DNA of 64,000 bases from Bacillota bacterium (GTDB lineage Bacteria; Bacillota; Clostridia; Christensenellales; UBA3700). Below the pieces are notes generated by a model. The model searched no databases. It was not told the DNA's origin and saw only the letters and a list, made by a program, of their open reading frames with translations. Below are positions 36,647 to 46,048 of the stretch, piece by piece. Both the position numbers and the translations under genes were made by a program. The stretch lies in the NCBI GenBank assembly GCA_023396095.1, contig JAEWXG010000012.1, positions 1 to 64,000 of the forward strand, in the 5' to 3' direction. Within the stretch, counting starts at the first letter, position 1. Each line of letters begins with the position of its first letter.

Positions 36647-37132
36647 CTAGTTAAAATCTTTATTCATCAATATCGAAAAAGGATTACTTTCATCAATATC
36701 ATTTTTCACTTCACAATTACATTCTTTATGATTCAAATTTGCTCCACAACTGCTACATAAACCTTTGCAATTATCATTACATAAAATCTGTATAGGCAAT
36801 AATATAACAAATTCTTCTTGCACCTTATCTTTTAAATCTACAACTGAATTTGAATACCTATATTCACCTTCTTCTTCAGAATAAATACACTCGAATTCAA
36901 ATTCAAAACATTTTTTTGTTACATCTAAACATCTATCACATAAAAATTCAACTTCCTGTTTGCAAACTGCTTGAACTTTTATGTTTCTATTTTGCAATAC
37001 AAAAATCCCTTCAATCATACAAGGACCAATATATTTTGCTTGTCTATCTTCAATTAGAAAAATATCTAAATTTATTTCTTCTCGAAAGCAATACTCAATA
37101 TTTTCTTGAATTCCTAATATGCTTAAACTCAT
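36647..37132 (-). CDS. DUF177 (YceD-like) protein
   Basis: This 161-residue protein belongs to the YceD/DUF177 family, linked to 23S rRNA accumulation and almost always encoded just before rpmF. It has a Cys pair CDRCLDVT, an acidic EEEGEYRY stretch, and a C-terminal cluster CNDNCKGLCSSCGANLNHKEC that may bind zinc. A promoter (TTGATA-17-TAAATA) lies just upstream, so this gene starts the DUF177-rpmF-plsX-rnc operon. Confidence 0.92.
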   Translation of the reverse strand: MSLSILGIQENIEYCFREEINLDIFLIEDRQAKYIGPCMIEGIFVLQNRNIKVQAVCKQEVEFLCDRCLDVTKKCFEFEFECIYSEEEGEYRYSNSVVDLKDKVQEEFVILLPIQILCNDNCKGLCSSCGANLNHKECNCEVKNDIDESNPFSILMNKDFN

Positions 37133-37155
37133 TTAACACGCCTTATTTTGATGCC

Positions 37156-37184
37156 TATTTATATTACTATATATATTGTATCAA
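37156..37184 (-). promoter_or_regulatory. Promoter of the DUF177-rpmF-plsX-rnc operon
   Basis: On the minus strand, -35 TTGATA (37184-37179), a 17-base spacer and -10 TAAATA (37161-37156), 24 bases before the start codon. Confidence 0.65.
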
Positions 37185-37331
37185 TGCAAATAAAATCATT
37201 ATTATATTATATGCTTTCACCTCAAATTTTTAATAAATTATCAAAATAATGCAGACTTAATAATGCTTTTTTAATAACTTGTCAATCATTTAATTAATGC
37301 ATATCATTATATATATGTATCTATAATTCGA

Positions 37332-38270
37332 TTACTCAATTATTATCTTCTCAATCAAATCTGTTTTAAAATTATTTCCTATTAGCAAAAGTTTTTGACC
37401 AGCATTATCTTCGCATCCAGTAATTACATAGTCAGACCCAACTAAATCAAATTTTACAGATGATTTATCTCCCAATTTACAATAGCCTTTCGCCCGAATA
37501 ATATTTCCAAAAGCCTTATTAATAATTAATTCAAAAAATAGTAATAAATGTTGAATATTATAAAATTTAAAATTATTTAAAGAAAAATGTTCAAATGTCG
37601 CCTCATTTTTTACTAATTTAACACTTTTATATTTAAAACTATGCTCTTGACTATCTTTTTCGTTTTCAACTGAATATAACTCACTATTATACAAGTTTCC
37701 CCAATCTAAATCTGTAAAATTTTCATAATGCCTATTAGGATAATATATACTATCATTAATATTTAAATCACGCCTTATCTTATCATAATCATTTTTACTG
37801 TACTCTTCAGAGTGACTAACTAGTACGCTACCAGCATACTTTATTTGATTAATAAAATATTCTGGATATTCCAACATGTTTTTTTCATAATGAATACCAT
37901 CTATTATCATAATAGGAGGTAAAATTTTAATCCTTTCATATCGAATTTTGTTTAAATTATCTAATATCTTATTTGTAAGGGCAACACCACTTGATTCAAT
38001 GATTAAATAGTCTATATCCAAAGAATTTGAAATTGTTAAAACCGATTGGGAAAAATCAATTTTTTTAGAGCAACAAATACATCCATCAATTAATTCAAAT
38101 ATTTGTTCATCTATTATTGTTTTTTCCGACAATAAAAAATCTTTATCAACACCAATTGATCCAAAATCATTTTCTAATATTGCTACTCTCCCTTCTAACT
38201 GTTCAGTAAACTTTTTTATAAAAGTAGTTTTCCCAGCCCCTAAAAAGCCTGAAATCAATATAATTTTCAT
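37332..38270 (-). CDS. CobW/COG0523-type metal-chaperone GTPase
   Basis: This 312-residue G3E-family GTPase has Walker A GFLGAGKTTFI at the N-terminus, an ENDFGSIGVD switch region, and the COG0523 metal motif CICC in DGCICCSKK. A C-terminal CobW-like domain follows (about 200-312). Members deliver zinc, cobalt or iron to target enzymes; the metal cannot be read from the sequence. No Shine-Dalgarno lies before the ATG, and an extended -10 (TGATATACA, minus) ends exactly seven bases upstream. The neighbour upstream is a zinc alcohol dehydrogenase, separated by a terminator. Confidence 0.88.
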   Translation of the reverse strand: MKIILISGFLGAGKTTFIKKFTEQLEGRVAILENDFGSIGVDKDFLLSEKTIIDEQIFELIDGCICCSKKIDFSQSVLTISNSLDIDYLIIESSGVALTNKILDNLNKIRYERIKILPPIMIIDGIHYEKNMLEYPEYFINQIKYAGSVLVSHSEEYSKNDYDKIRRDLNINDSIYYPNRHYENFTDLDWGNLYNSELYSVENEKDSQEHSFKYKSVKLVKNEATFEHFSLNNFKFYNIQHLLLFFELIINKAFGNIIRAKGYCKLGDKSSVKFDLVGSDYVITGCEDNAGQKLLLIGNNFKTDLIEKIIIE

Positions 38271-38277
38271 AAATAAT

Positions 38278-38286
38278 TGTATATCA
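38278..38286 (-). promoter_or_regulatory. Extended -10 seven bases before the CobW start
   Basis: On the minus strand TG-A-TATACA ends at 38278 and the ATG begins at 38270, with no ribosome binding site between. Together with the terminator just upstream (38298-38326), this suggests a separate and possibly leaderless transcript. Confidence 0.4.
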
Positions 38287-38297
38287 AGTAAATAAAA

Positions 38298-38326
38298 ATA
38301 GTCCTGCTTATGTATGGCAGGACTAT
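38298..38326 (-). terminator. Terminator of the alcohol dehydrogenase gene
   Basis: The perfect 10-bp stem ATAGTCCTGC/GCAGGACTAT has a nine-base loop and, on the minus strand, is followed by TTTTTATTT. Confidence 0.88.
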
Positions 38327-38337
38327 TAAAATTTCAA

Positions 38338-39393
38338 TTAAATTGTTACCACAGGTTTAATCAAATCTGCAGGTTTGTTTTTCATTAATAATAAAGCATC
38401 TTCAACATGCTTAAACCCTTTAAATCTATGCGTTAACAACGGAGTTACATCCAATTTTTTATACTCAATTAGGCTAGCCAATTTTTGTAACCTTAAACGT
38501 CCACCTGGCATTAACCCGCCATTAATTTGTTTATGTCCCATTCCTACTCCCCATTCAATACGTGGAATAGTAATATTTAACCCCTCTCCTAAATAGTTAA
38601 CGTTTCCTATTTTTCCACCTGGTTTTAATGATTTAATAGCAGGCTCAAAAGTTTCAACGCCACCGCCTGCAATGATAACTTTATCCACCCCTTGCCCGTG
38701 AGTTAATTCTAATACCTGCTGTTCAATTGGTCCTTCTTTGTATCCAATAAAATCAGTAGCACCATATCCTTTTGCTGCATTTCTACAAACTTGTCTTGTC
38801 CCAACACAAATAATTCTTGATGCACCCCTTAAATTGGCACCAGCAACTGCCATTAACCCAACTGGTCCAATTCCAATTACTAAAACTGTGTCTCCAAATT
38901 TAACATCTGCAAGCTCAACGCCATGAAATCCTGTAGGTACCATATCAGACAACATACAAGCTTCTTCTGGAGTTATGCTATCTGGCAATTTTGCCAAATT
39001 GGAATCTGCTTCGTTTACATGGAAATATTCGCCGAAAACACCATCTTTAAAGTTAGAAAATTTCCAGCCTGCTAGCATTCCGCCAGAGTGCATTGAATAA
39101 CCACCTTGCGCCTCAAGTGAGCCCCAATCTGGAGTAATAGCAGCGACCATTACCCTATCTCCTGGTTTAAAGTCTCTTACTAAGCTACCTACTTCTTCAA
39201 CTACTCCACAGCCCTCATGCCCTAAAATCATATTATGCCTCTCACCTATTGCTCCTTCCCAAACAGTATGTACATCTGATGTACAAGGTGACAGAGCTAA
39301 TGGACGAACAATAGCATCTAAGGGACCACAAACTGGACGCTCTTTTTCAATCCACCCAATTTTACCTATTTCTAACATCGCAAAGCCTTTCAT
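38338..39393 (-). CDS. NADP-dependent secondary-alcohol dehydrogenase
   Basis: This 351-residue zinc MDR enzyme is closely similar throughout to the Thermoanaerobacter brockii / Clostridium beijerinckii secondary-alcohol dehydrogenase. Catalytic zinc ligands are in place (Cys37, His59, Asp150). So is the Rossmann motif GIGPVGLMAVAG, and the NADP-binding residues Gly198, Thr199, Arg200 and Tyr218 correspond to Gly-Ser-Arg and Tyr in the T. brockii enzyme. It would interconvert secondary alcohols and ketones (for example 2-propanol/acetone) during fermentation. ATG 39393 fits GGAGGAAATTAT; the GTG six codons earlier overlaps the site. Confidence 0.93.
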   Translation of the reverse strand: MKGFAMLEIGKIGWIEKERPVCGPLDAIVRPLALSPCTSDVHTVWEGAIGERHNMILGHEGCGVVEEVGSLVRDFKPGDRVMVAAITPDWGSLEAQGGYSMHSGGMLAGWKFSNFKDGVFGEYFHVNEADSNLAKLPDSITPEEACMLSDMVPTGFHGVELADVKFGDTVLVIGIGPVGLMAVAGANLRGASRIICVGTRQVCRNAAKGYGATDFIGYKEGPIEQQVLELTHGQGVDKVIIAGGGVETFEPAIKSLKPGGKIGNVNYLGEGLNITIPRIEWGVGMGHKQINGGLMPGGRLRLQKLASLIEYKKLDVTPLLTHRFKGFKHVEDALLLMKNKPADLIKPVVTI

Positions 39394-39496
39394 ATAATTT
39401 CCTCCTTCCACAATATTTACTTGTTAATATTTTAACATATATTATTAAATAAGAAAAGTATTTTTAATTTACCCAGCTTTGCACTTACTAAAGTAA

Positions 39497-39523
39497 AAAA
39501 ATAAGGTTAGCATTAACCTTATT
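39497..39523 (-). terminator. Terminator of the pta-ackA operon
   Basis: The 10-bp perfect stem AATAAGGTTA/TAACCTTATT with a four-base loop is followed by seven T on the minus strand, about 35 bases after the last gene. Confidence 0.85.
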
Positions 39524-39557
39524 TACACTTAAATTTTTAGCTAGAAAACTGGCCTTG

Positions 39558-39923
39558 TTATAATAGATTTATTTGCCCTTTTGATAATACTGTTACCAAA
39601 ATTACTAAAATAAAATTTATTAATATACCAATTATAGCCATTCTTACGGCAATTTTAGAATTTGCAAAATCTTTATCTGTACGATCTTTTTTTGCTCGAA
39701 AATATATTGCAAATATAAAACCTAGTAGTGGCCATAAAAGTGCAAGTATTCCAATAAGAAAACTTCCTTTTTCAACATTTTTCTTTTTTGGTTGAGTATC
39801 TTCTATTTGATCGTTATCAACTATAGTGGAGCCATTAAGCCTTGCCCCACACTTTCCACAAAACTGATCATCATCTTTATTTTTAGCACCACAAAAAATA
39901 CAATATATATCTCTTTGTTCCAT
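39558..39923 (-). CDS. Zinc-ribbon protein with two membrane helices
   Basis: This 121-residue protein opens with a short zinc ribbon (CIFCGAKNKDDDQFCGKCG), followed by a charged linker and two hydrophobic segments (about 52-74 and 92-115). Such zinc-ribbon membrane proteins are common in Bacillota and have no set function. The ATG overlaps the ackA stop in a TAATG junction, so it is translated with ackA and ends the pta-ackA operon. Confidence 0.8.
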   Translation of the reverse strand: MEQRDIYCIFCGAKNKDDDQFCGKCGARLNGSTIVDNDQIEDTQPKKKNVEKGSFLIGILALLWPLLGFIFAIYFRAKKDRTDKDFANSKIAVRMAIIGILINFILVILVTVLSKGQINLL

Positions 39924-41122
39924 TATTTTACCCCATTTAAAACAATATTTTTTGTATCTCTAGCTATAACTAACTCCTCATTTGTCGGTATAATAATTAC
40001 TTTTACTTTAGAAGTATCTTTAGAAATTATCCCTGACTTCCGATTTAATTTGATGTTTTTATCCAAATCAAGTTCAACCCCTAAAAACTCAAGTCCTTTT
40101 AATGATTCTTCTCTTGCATTTTCAGAATTTTCACCGATTCCTCCAGCAAAAACTATACAATCAAGACCGCCCATTGCCGCAGCATAAGCCCCAATATATC
40201 TTTTAATTCTATAGTAGAACATATCTAATGCAAGTTTTGCTTTTTTATTCCCTCCTGCGGCAGCTTCATTTAGATCTCTAGAATCCGATGATAACTGCGA
40301 AACACCCAAGAATCCAGATTCTTTATTTAAATAATTTAACATTTTTTTAATGTCATAACCTTTCTTCTCCATCAAATATTCAACTGCCGCTGGATCAATA
40401 TCCCCACTTCTAGTCCCCATTATCAAACCTTCTAACGGGGTAAATCCCATGCTTGTATCTATGCATTTTCCATCCTTAACCGCAGCAATAGACGACCCGT
40501 TCCCTAAATGACATGTAACAATTTTACTATCCTTAGGCAAACCTAATATTTTAATTGCTTCTTGAGAAATAAATTTATGAGATGTTCCATGAAATCCATA
40601 TTTTCTTACATGATATTTTTCATAATCTTCATATTTAATCCCATACATATAAGCATAATTAGGCATTGACATATGAAATGCAGTATCAAATGTTGCAACC
40701 ATTGGCACATCCAATAAATTGCGACAAGCCTTAATGCAAGCTATGTTTGCCGGCATATGCAATGGTCCTAATGGTTCATCTTCTTCTATAAACTTTAATG
40801 TTTCATCAGTAATTAATGTTGAATCTGTAAAATGCACCCCTGAATGCAAGACTCTATGTCCAATTGCATCAATTTCCTTAATATCTTTAACCGCCGTATG
40901 ATCAACGTTAGTAAACTCTTTTATTATGTATTGCAATGCTTCTGTATGATTTTTCATTGGAGCAACTATCTCATATTTTTGATTGTTAATTTTATGCTCT
41001 ATTCTTGAATTGTCAATACCTATTCTTTCAGCCCCACCTTTACAAATAATATTTTCTGTATCCATATCAAGTAGTTGATATTTAAGTGATGAACTGCCTG
41101 CATTTAATACTAGTATTTTCAT
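39923..41122 (-). CDS. ackA: Acetate kinase
   Basis: This 399-residue enzyme makes ATP from acetyl phosphate, with acetate as product. It starts MKILVLNAGSSSLKYQLL, with the GFHGTSHKFIS signature, the ATP-binding HLGNGSSIAAVK and the C-terminal VFAGGIGENS. Fifteen bases separate it from pta upstream. This is the main substrate-level phosphorylation step of a fermenting anaerobe. Confidence 0.98.
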   Translation of the reverse strand: MKILVLNAGSSSLKYQLLDMDTENIICKGGAERIGIDNSRIEHKINNQKYEIVAPMKNHTEALQYIIKEFTNVDHTAVKDIKEIDAIGHRVLHSGVHFTDSTLITDETLKFIEEDEPLGPLHMPANIACIKACRNLLDVPMVATFDTAFHMSMPNYAYMYGIKYEDYEKYHVRKYGFHGTSHKFISQEAIKILGLPKDSKIVTCHLGNGSSIAAVKDGKCIDTSMGFTPLEGLIMGTRSGDIDPAAVEYLMEKKGYDIKKMLNYLNKESGFLGVSQLSSDSRDLNEAAAGGNKKAKLALDMFYYRIKRYIGAYAAAMGGLDCIVFAGGIGENSENAREESLKGLEFLGVELDLDKNIKLNRKSGIISKDTSKVKVIIIPTNEELVIARDTKNIVLNGVK

Positions 41123-41137
41123 AATATTTCTCCTTCA

Positions 41138-42139
41138 CTAAATAGTAGATTGTAAAACAGTAATAGCAACAACGCCAATAATGTCCTCAACAGAACAACC
41201 TCTTGATAAATCATTAACTGGTTTAGCAAAGCCTTGACAAATTGGCCCTATAGCCATCGCACCACCTAATCTTTGAACCAATTTATAACCAATGTTACCA
41301 GCCTGTAAATCAGGGAAAACAAAAACATTCGCTTCGCCTTCTAATGGACTACCAGGAGCTTTTAATTCTTGCACCGATTTTACTATAGCCGCATCAACTT
41401 GCACTTCTCCATCAATAATAAAATCTGGGTTAGTATCTTTAACTAGCTGAGTAGCTTTAATTACTTTATCCGCATTCTCGTGTTTTGCACTTCCCTTTGT
41501 CGAGAACGATAACATAGCAACTTTAGGCAATCCTATTCCACCTAAAACTTTTGCTGTATTTGCTGATGCAACAGCAATATCAGCTAATTGCTCCGCTGTC
41601 GGGTTGATATTAACAGCACAATCGGCAAAAACTAAAACTCTTTCTTTTTTATAATAAGCTTTCTCATCAAAACACATTAAAAAAACTCCTGAAACAGTTT
41701 TAATTCCTGATTTTGTCTTAACAATTTGCAACGCTGGTCTTAGTAAATCTCCAGTAGAATGACAAGCGCCACCAACCATACCATCTACATAACCATCTTT
41801 CAACATCATCGTCGCAAAATATAAAGGATCACCGAAAATTAACTCTTTAGCTTTTTCTAAAGTCATTCCTTTCTCTTTTCTTAATTCATATAACATCTCA
41901 ATGTATTTATCTGTGTCATGAAACGTTGATGCACTTACAATTTCTATCCCTTCTAAATCAGCTTTTGATACTTTTTTTACTAACTCCTTAATATCACCTA
42001 CAAAAACAATATTTGCAATTTTCCTTTTTTGAATTTCAATACCTGCCTTTAACACTCTTTCATCATTAGATTCCGGCAAAACTATTCTTTTGTTCAATAA
42101 AACTGCTCTTTCCATAAATGAATCAATCAAACTTTTCAT
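41138..42139 (-). CDS. pta: Phosphate acetyltransferase
   Basis: This 333-residue short-form Pta converts acetyl-CoA and phosphate to acetyl phosphate. Typical segments are [14 protein letters not shown] near the N-terminus, [20 protein letters not shown], and [23 protein letters not shown] (key residues Gly-Asn-Ile-Gly-Tyr-Lys and Arg-Leu) near the C-terminus. It is the first gene of the pta-ackA operon with a near-consensus promoter at 42195-42223. Confidence 0.98.
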   Translation of the reverse strand: MKSLIDSFMERAVLLNKRIVLPESNDERVLKAGIEIQKRKIANIVFVGDIKELVKKVSKADLEGIEIVSASTFHDTDKYIEMLYELRKEKGMTLEKAKELIFGDPLYFATMMLKDGYVDGMVGGACHSTGDLLRPALQIVKTKSGIKTVSGVFLMCFDEKAYYKKERVLVFADCAVNINPTAEQLADIAVASANTAKVLGGIGLPKVAMLSFSTKGSAKHENADKVIKATQLVKDTNPDFIIDGEVQVDAAIVKSVQELKAPGSPLEGEANVFVFPDLQAGNIGYKLVQRLGGAMAIGPICQGFAKPVNDLSRGCSVEDIIGVVAITVLQSTI

Positions 42140-42194
42140 TATCTTTCTCCTAATATAAACAGCCTATCCAGTAAGCTTTTAGTTCACGCATAAT

Positions 42195-42223
42195 ATTATA
42201 TATATTAACGCACGTTATATCAA
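42195..42223 (-). promoter_or_regulatory. Promoter of the pta-ackA operon
   Basis: On the minus strand, -35 TTGATA (42223-42218), a 17-base spacer and -10 TATAAT (42200-42195), about 55 bases upstream of the pta start. Confidence 0.8.
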
Positions 42224-42596
42224 GGCTAAATACAACATGATTATTTTGATTTGTCACCTAATGTGAAAAATTACAACAAGAATATAATAAAATTTACTAA
42301 ACAAAAATTTCATTAAACTTAAATAATACTATAAAAATTCTTCATTGTTTTACAATATTTAATAATAAAAATAGTTTTAAAAGCTAAAATTATTATACAT
42401 ATATACTATATTTTATATTATTATTTTTAATTGCACTATTAAACTCTTTATGATCAATTTACTCATTAAACACTTTTCCCACTTTACTCTAACAGAGAAA
42501 TTTTATCTATTAAAACTTTCCTTATTGTTTAATGTAAGGTTTAATATTACAATCCTATTTTTTAGCTATAAATGTTACAAGTTATAGTCTATAGCA

Positions 42597-42605
42597 TGTT
42601 ATAAT
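42597..42605 (+). promoter_or_regulatory. Extended -10 close to the tmcAL start
   Basis: TG-T-TATAAT (hexamer 42600-42605) lies 14 bases before the tmcAL ATG at 42620. The expected transcript would have a leader of about eight bases without a Shine-Dalgarno. Confidence 0.5.
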
Positions 42606-42619
42606 AATCTACATAAAAG

Positions 42620-43753
42620 ATGATTGGAATAATTGCAGAATTTAACCCTTTACATAATGGGCACCAACGTATTATTGATATAGCGAAAACTATAGATGAA
42701 AATCTAGTCATTGCTATGTCTGGGAATATAACTCAAAGAGGAAATTTTGCCTCTATCGATAAGCATACTAGAGCGTCAATGGCCATAAAATCTGGAGCTT
42801 CAATTGTTGTTGAAATACCTCCTATTTTTGTTGCTTCATCAGCAGAATACTACGCAAAAGGAGCCGTATTAACTCTACAAGCCTGTGGTGTTGAGCAAAT
42901 AATATTTGGCAGTGAGATTGGAGACATTAGCCAATTAGAAAATTTATATAATTTGATACAATCAAAAAATGTACAAAACTCCATAAAGCAAAACATTAAA
43001 TTAGGAAACTCATACTCAGCCTCGTTATTAGAAACTTTTAAAAACATGGGGATTGCAATAGACATAATTACTCCTAATAATATTTTAGCAATTGAATATA
43101 TAAAGCAATGTAAAAAATATGGAATAAAATACCAAACAATTAAGCGTGAAAATAATTACAACGATAGCAATATTAATTTCTTTTATCCATCCGCAACTGC
43201 AATCAGAGAGCTTGCACAAGTGAATAATTTTGAAGCAATAAAAAATTTTGTTCCAGAACATGCTCTTTTTCCTAAAGAGTCATTTCTAACAAACAATGGC
43301 CTATATACAATTTTACGAGAGAAAATCTTAAACACAGGGGAGATTCTATTGCATGACATTTATGACGCCACAGAAGGCATTGAAAATAGAATCTTTAATT
43401 TTGCAGAAAAGGCTACATCTCTAGAAGAATTAATAGATTTAACAACTACACGTCGTTACACAAAACAAAAAATCCAAAGATTTTTATTACATATCCTATT
43501 AAAAATAACAAAGGATAATGCAAAATATATGCTTAACAACATAGACTATTATAATGTTTTAGCAATAAATAAAAATTGTATTAATCTATTATCAAACGAT
43601 TTATTATGCACAAAGTATAAAGATTTCATAGCAAAGAATTTATTAAATTCCAACCATTTTAAATTGCAAAATAGTATTGATAAATTGCATTCAATAATAA
43701 ACAATAAAGAGTTCACATTCAAAAATATGGTGGTCGTACAAACCAAAAACTAA
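42620..43753 (+). CDS. tmcAL: tRNA(Met) cytidine acetate ligase
   Basis: This 377-residue YlbM/TmcAL family enzyme activates acetate with ATP and acetylates C34 of elongator tRNA-Met. The nucleotidyltransferase signature is GIIAEFNPLHNGHQR, with the ATP-binding MSGNITQRGNFASID and the later FYPSATAIREL typical of the family. It lies divergently beside pta-ackA, the acetate-producing genes, which fits a use of free acetate. No ribosome binding site precedes the ATG. Confidence 0.92.
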   Translation: MIGIIAEFNPLHNGHQRIIDIAKTIDENLVIAMSGNITQRGNFASIDKHTRASMAIKSGASIVVEIPPIFVASSAEYYAKGAVLTLQACGVEQIIFGSEIGDISQLENLYNLIQSKNVQNSIKQNIKLGNSYSASLLETFKNMGIAIDIITPNNILAIEYIKQCKKYGIKYQTIKRENNYNDSNINFFYPSATAIRELAQVNNFEAIKNFVPEHALFPKESFLTNNGLYTILREKILNTGEILLHDIYDATEGIENRIFNFAEKATSLEELIDLTTTRRYTKQKIQRFLLHILLKITKDNAKYMLNNIDYYNVLAINKNCINLLSNDLLCTKYKDFIAKNLLNSNHFKLQNSIDKLHSIINNKEFTFKNMVVVQTKN

Positions 43754-43773
43754 ATTAATATGTCAAGATAACT

Positions 43774-44268
43774 TTAATTTTTCTTTGTAATAACTCCCCC
43801 ACTCATTTCTTCTCTAGAGGTTCTTAATTTTGTTAAAATTTCAGTAAGATAAATCTCAGCTTTCGATAATTCCTCATCAATAAATTTTTTAGAAGAATCG
43901 TTCATTGCATTACAATAATCTGTTGCCTTTTTCATTATGTTACTTGCTTCAACTTTCGCGTTTCTAACAATAACTGATTCTTCAACAAGATTACGTGCTT
44001 CTTGCTTTGCTTTTATCACAGCCTCTTCGCAATATTTTTTAGTCTCATTCTCATAGTCTAAGGCTTTTTGTTTAATCCCTTCCTCTTCTCTAATGATTTC
44101 TTTAGCACGAAGTATCTCGTCCGGTAATGAAGTTCTAATTGAATTAATCAATCCCAAAACATCTCTTAATTCAATAATTACAGCACTTTTATTAAATGTT
44201 GCTGTTTTAGAATTTTTAATTTTTTCCTCTAATTGCGTTAGCAAATCATAAATATTAACTTGATTCAT
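43774..44268 (-). CDS. Coiled-coil protein downstream of coaD
   Basis: This 164-residue, highly charged, almost fully helical protein has a predicted coiled coil between about 50 and 150 (EEEGIKQKALDYENETKKY, then an AEIYLTEILTKL helix). Proteins of this type next to coaD in Clostridia are often labelled ATPase or V-type subunit-like, on weak grounds; no nucleotide-binding motif is visible. It overlaps coaD by 14 bases. Function not known. Confidence 0.7.
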   Translation of the reverse strand: MNQVNIYDLLTQLEEKIKNSKTATFNKSAVIIELRDVLGLINSIRTSLPDEILRAKEIIREEEGIKQKALDYENETKKYCEEAVIKAKQEARNLVEESVIVRNAKVEASNIMKKATDYCNAMNDSSKKFIDEELSKAEIYLTEILTKLRTSREEMSGGVITKKN

Positions 44269-44782
44269 TTATCCTTTCCACCTTTGTGTAATATATTTCT
44301 TTCACTTTATTAATTATCTTTTTAGGTAAATACGCACTTAAATCTTTGTTTTCCTCGAGAGCAATCCTAACCTTTGATGATGAAACAAATCCATTCTCCT
44401 CTTTAGCTGGTATTAATAGTGTTTTAACAGCCCCGTTTTCGAAATTGTATTTTGACATTAATGATTCATACTCGAAATCTCTACTATCTCTAAATCCTCG
44501 TAATATAACATTAATTCCGTGCGCTCTACAATAATCAATTGTTAATCCTTCATATGAATCAACTATAATATTTGCTTTATCACAAAAAAGTTCCTTCAAT
44601 ATTTGGACTCTTTCTTCCATGGTAAAAAAAGAAGTTTTACTTTCATTAATAAGCACAACAACGTACACCAAATCAAATGTTGACAAAGCATTCATGATTA
44701 TATCATAATGACCGTTAGTAATAGGGTCAAAACTTCCTGTTACAGCACACCTTGTTAAATTTGTTTTTGTTTTGTTTACCAT
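44255..44782 (-). CDS. coaD: Phosphopantetheine adenylyltransferase
   Basis: This 175-residue enzyme makes dephospho-CoA, the penultimate step of coenzyme A synthesis. The nucleotidyltransferase motif is GSFDPITNGHYDII, substrate-binding residues appear in LRGFRDSRDFEYE, and the C-terminal FVSSSKVRIALE is the ISSTxVR equivalent. A nine-residue extension precedes the first strand; a clear Shine-Dalgarno is not seen, so the start is uncertain by a few codons. Confidence 0.95.
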   Translation of the reverse strand: MVNKTKTNLTRCAVTGSFDPITNGHYDIIMNALSTFDLVYVVVLINESKTSFFTMEERVQILKELFCDKANIIVDSYEGLTIDYCRAHGINVILRGFRDSRDFEYESLMSKYNFENGAVKTLLIPAKEENGFVSSSKVRIALEENKDLSAYLPKKIINKVKEIYYTKVERINESS

Positions 44783-44962
44783 TAATTTTTACCCAAAAAA
44801 CAACTTAAACTAGAAAAATCTAGATTATGAATATATGATAAATCAATAACCTCTGTGTGACAAGTAATTCCAAATTATATATATCTAAAAATACATATTT
44901 ATTATAAATATATCGCTTTTATTATTTGCATCTCACTTTTCAACTGATGTTTACAAAAAATA

Positions 44963-45508
44963 TTACACTGCCCGTCTTTTAATAGTATCGACTTGTACTA
45001 TTCCATAAAGTTTGGTTTTAATAATTTCCCAATCCTCACTCAAATTGATATCAATATTCTTTAAATGCTCATAAATAATAAGGCCATCATTTTCTAAAAT
45101 ATCACACTCATTTATTAGATTTAAAATTAAAGCCGCATCATTTTGCGCATATGGTGGATCTAAAAAAATAATATTAAACTTTTTTCCTTTTAAAAGACTA
45201 ATTGCATTTTTGTAATCTGAATTTATAACTCTTGATGTTTCTTTTATTAAATTTAAATTCTCTTCGATAATTTTAATTGCTTTTCTAGAAATATCAACAA
45301 ACACTACTTCTCTAGCGCCTCTAGAAATCGCTTCTATTCCAATTGCACCACTACCGGCAAATAAATCTAAAAATTTAGCATTATGAACAAGAAATTGTAT
45401 TGAATCAAAAATGGCTTCTTTTACCTTATCGGTAGTTGGCCTTACTATATTATCATCAGTCGGATTTTTTAAAATTCTCCCACGGTATTTGCCGGATATG
45501 ATTCTCAT
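44963..45508 (-). CDS. rsmD: 16S rRNA (guanine-966-N2)-methyltransferase
   Basis: This 181-residue protein begins MRIISGKYRGRILKNP, the RsmD signature. It continues with RPTTDKVKEAIFDSI, the SAM motif FLDLFAGSGAIGIEAISRGA and the catalytic FLDPPYAQ. The ATG overlaps the 5-FCL stop (TAATG), so translation is coupled. In many Bacillota rsmD neighbours coaD, and here the two lie 180 bases apart on the same strand. Confidence 0.96.
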   Translation of the reverse strand: MRIISGKYRGRILKNPTDDNIVRPTTDKVKEAIFDSIQFLVHNAKFLDLFAGSGAIGIEAISRGAREVVFVDISRKAIKIIEENLNLIKETSRVINSDYKNAISLLKGKKFNIIFLDPPYAQNDAALILNLINECDILENDGLIIYEHLKNIDINLSEDWEIIKTKLYGIVQVDTIKRRAV

Positions 45509-46047
45509 TAAAAAATCTCCTTGTTAGTTATAATACAATCCATTTTTACATCATACGATTCAACTTCAATAACATCGTTCATTACTTGAAAATCAAAAGC
45601 AAGCCCGATTTTGTAACAATCTTTGTGGCTAGCAAAAAATCTATCGTAATAACCCTTACCTTTTCCAACTCTATTTCGCAACTTATCACATGCAACCAAA
45701 GGCACGATAACAACATCTATATGCGAACTTGTATCACTTTGTCCGCTAGGTTCAAGTATACCAAAAGCTCCAACTTGATATTGTGAAAATTTATTTACTT
45801 CAACAACTTCAATATTGTCTTCTATGACACGTGGCAAATACACTCGTTTTGAATCAAGCATTCTTTCAATTATAGCCTTTGTATTAACTTCTTTATCTAA
45901 TGAATTATATATTGAAATTGATCGTGCATTTTTAACTACATCCAACTCTAAAAGCAATGAAGTAATCATCCAAGACTTTTTTTCCAAAAATTCTTTTTGT
46001 TCTAAGAGTTTTTCTTTAACAATTTTTCTAGCAGAAGATTTATCCAT
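45508..46047 (-). CDS. 5-Formyltetrahydrofolate cyclo-ligase
   Basis: This 179-residue enzyme of the YgfA/Fau family converts 5-formyl-THF to 5,10-methenyl-THF with ATP. The N-terminus is typical (SARKIVKEKLLEQ), and the GKGKGYYDRFFASH motif carries the ATP-binding glycines and the catalytic Tyr-Asp-Arg. It starts one base after the hydratase stop and overlaps rsmD by one base, forming a hydratase-5FCL-rsmD operon. Confidence 0.93.
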   Translation of the reverse strand: MDKSSARKIVKEKLLEQKEFLEKKSWMITSLLLELDVVKNARSISIYNSLDKEVNTKAIIERMLDSKRVYLPRVIEDNIEVVEVNKFSQYQVGAFGILEPSGQSDTSSHIDVVIVPLVACDKLRNRVGKGKGYYDRFFASHKDCYKIGLAFDFQVMNDVIEVESYDVKMDCIITNKEIF

Positions 46048-46048
46048 T

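Larger units (their letters stand above)
42140..42619. other. Long AT-rich intergenic region between pta and tmcAL
   Basis: This 480-base divergent region holds the pta promoter at its left and the tmcAL promoter at its right. The middle, about 42230-42590, is extremely AT-rich. It contains no open frame with a start site and no strong hairpin I can identify. Confidence 0.55.

Noticed and set aside
36850..37233. 127-codon plus-strand frame opposite DUF177
   Set aside because: No ribosome binding site, low-complexity composition, and it is antisense to a conserved gene with a clear promoter.
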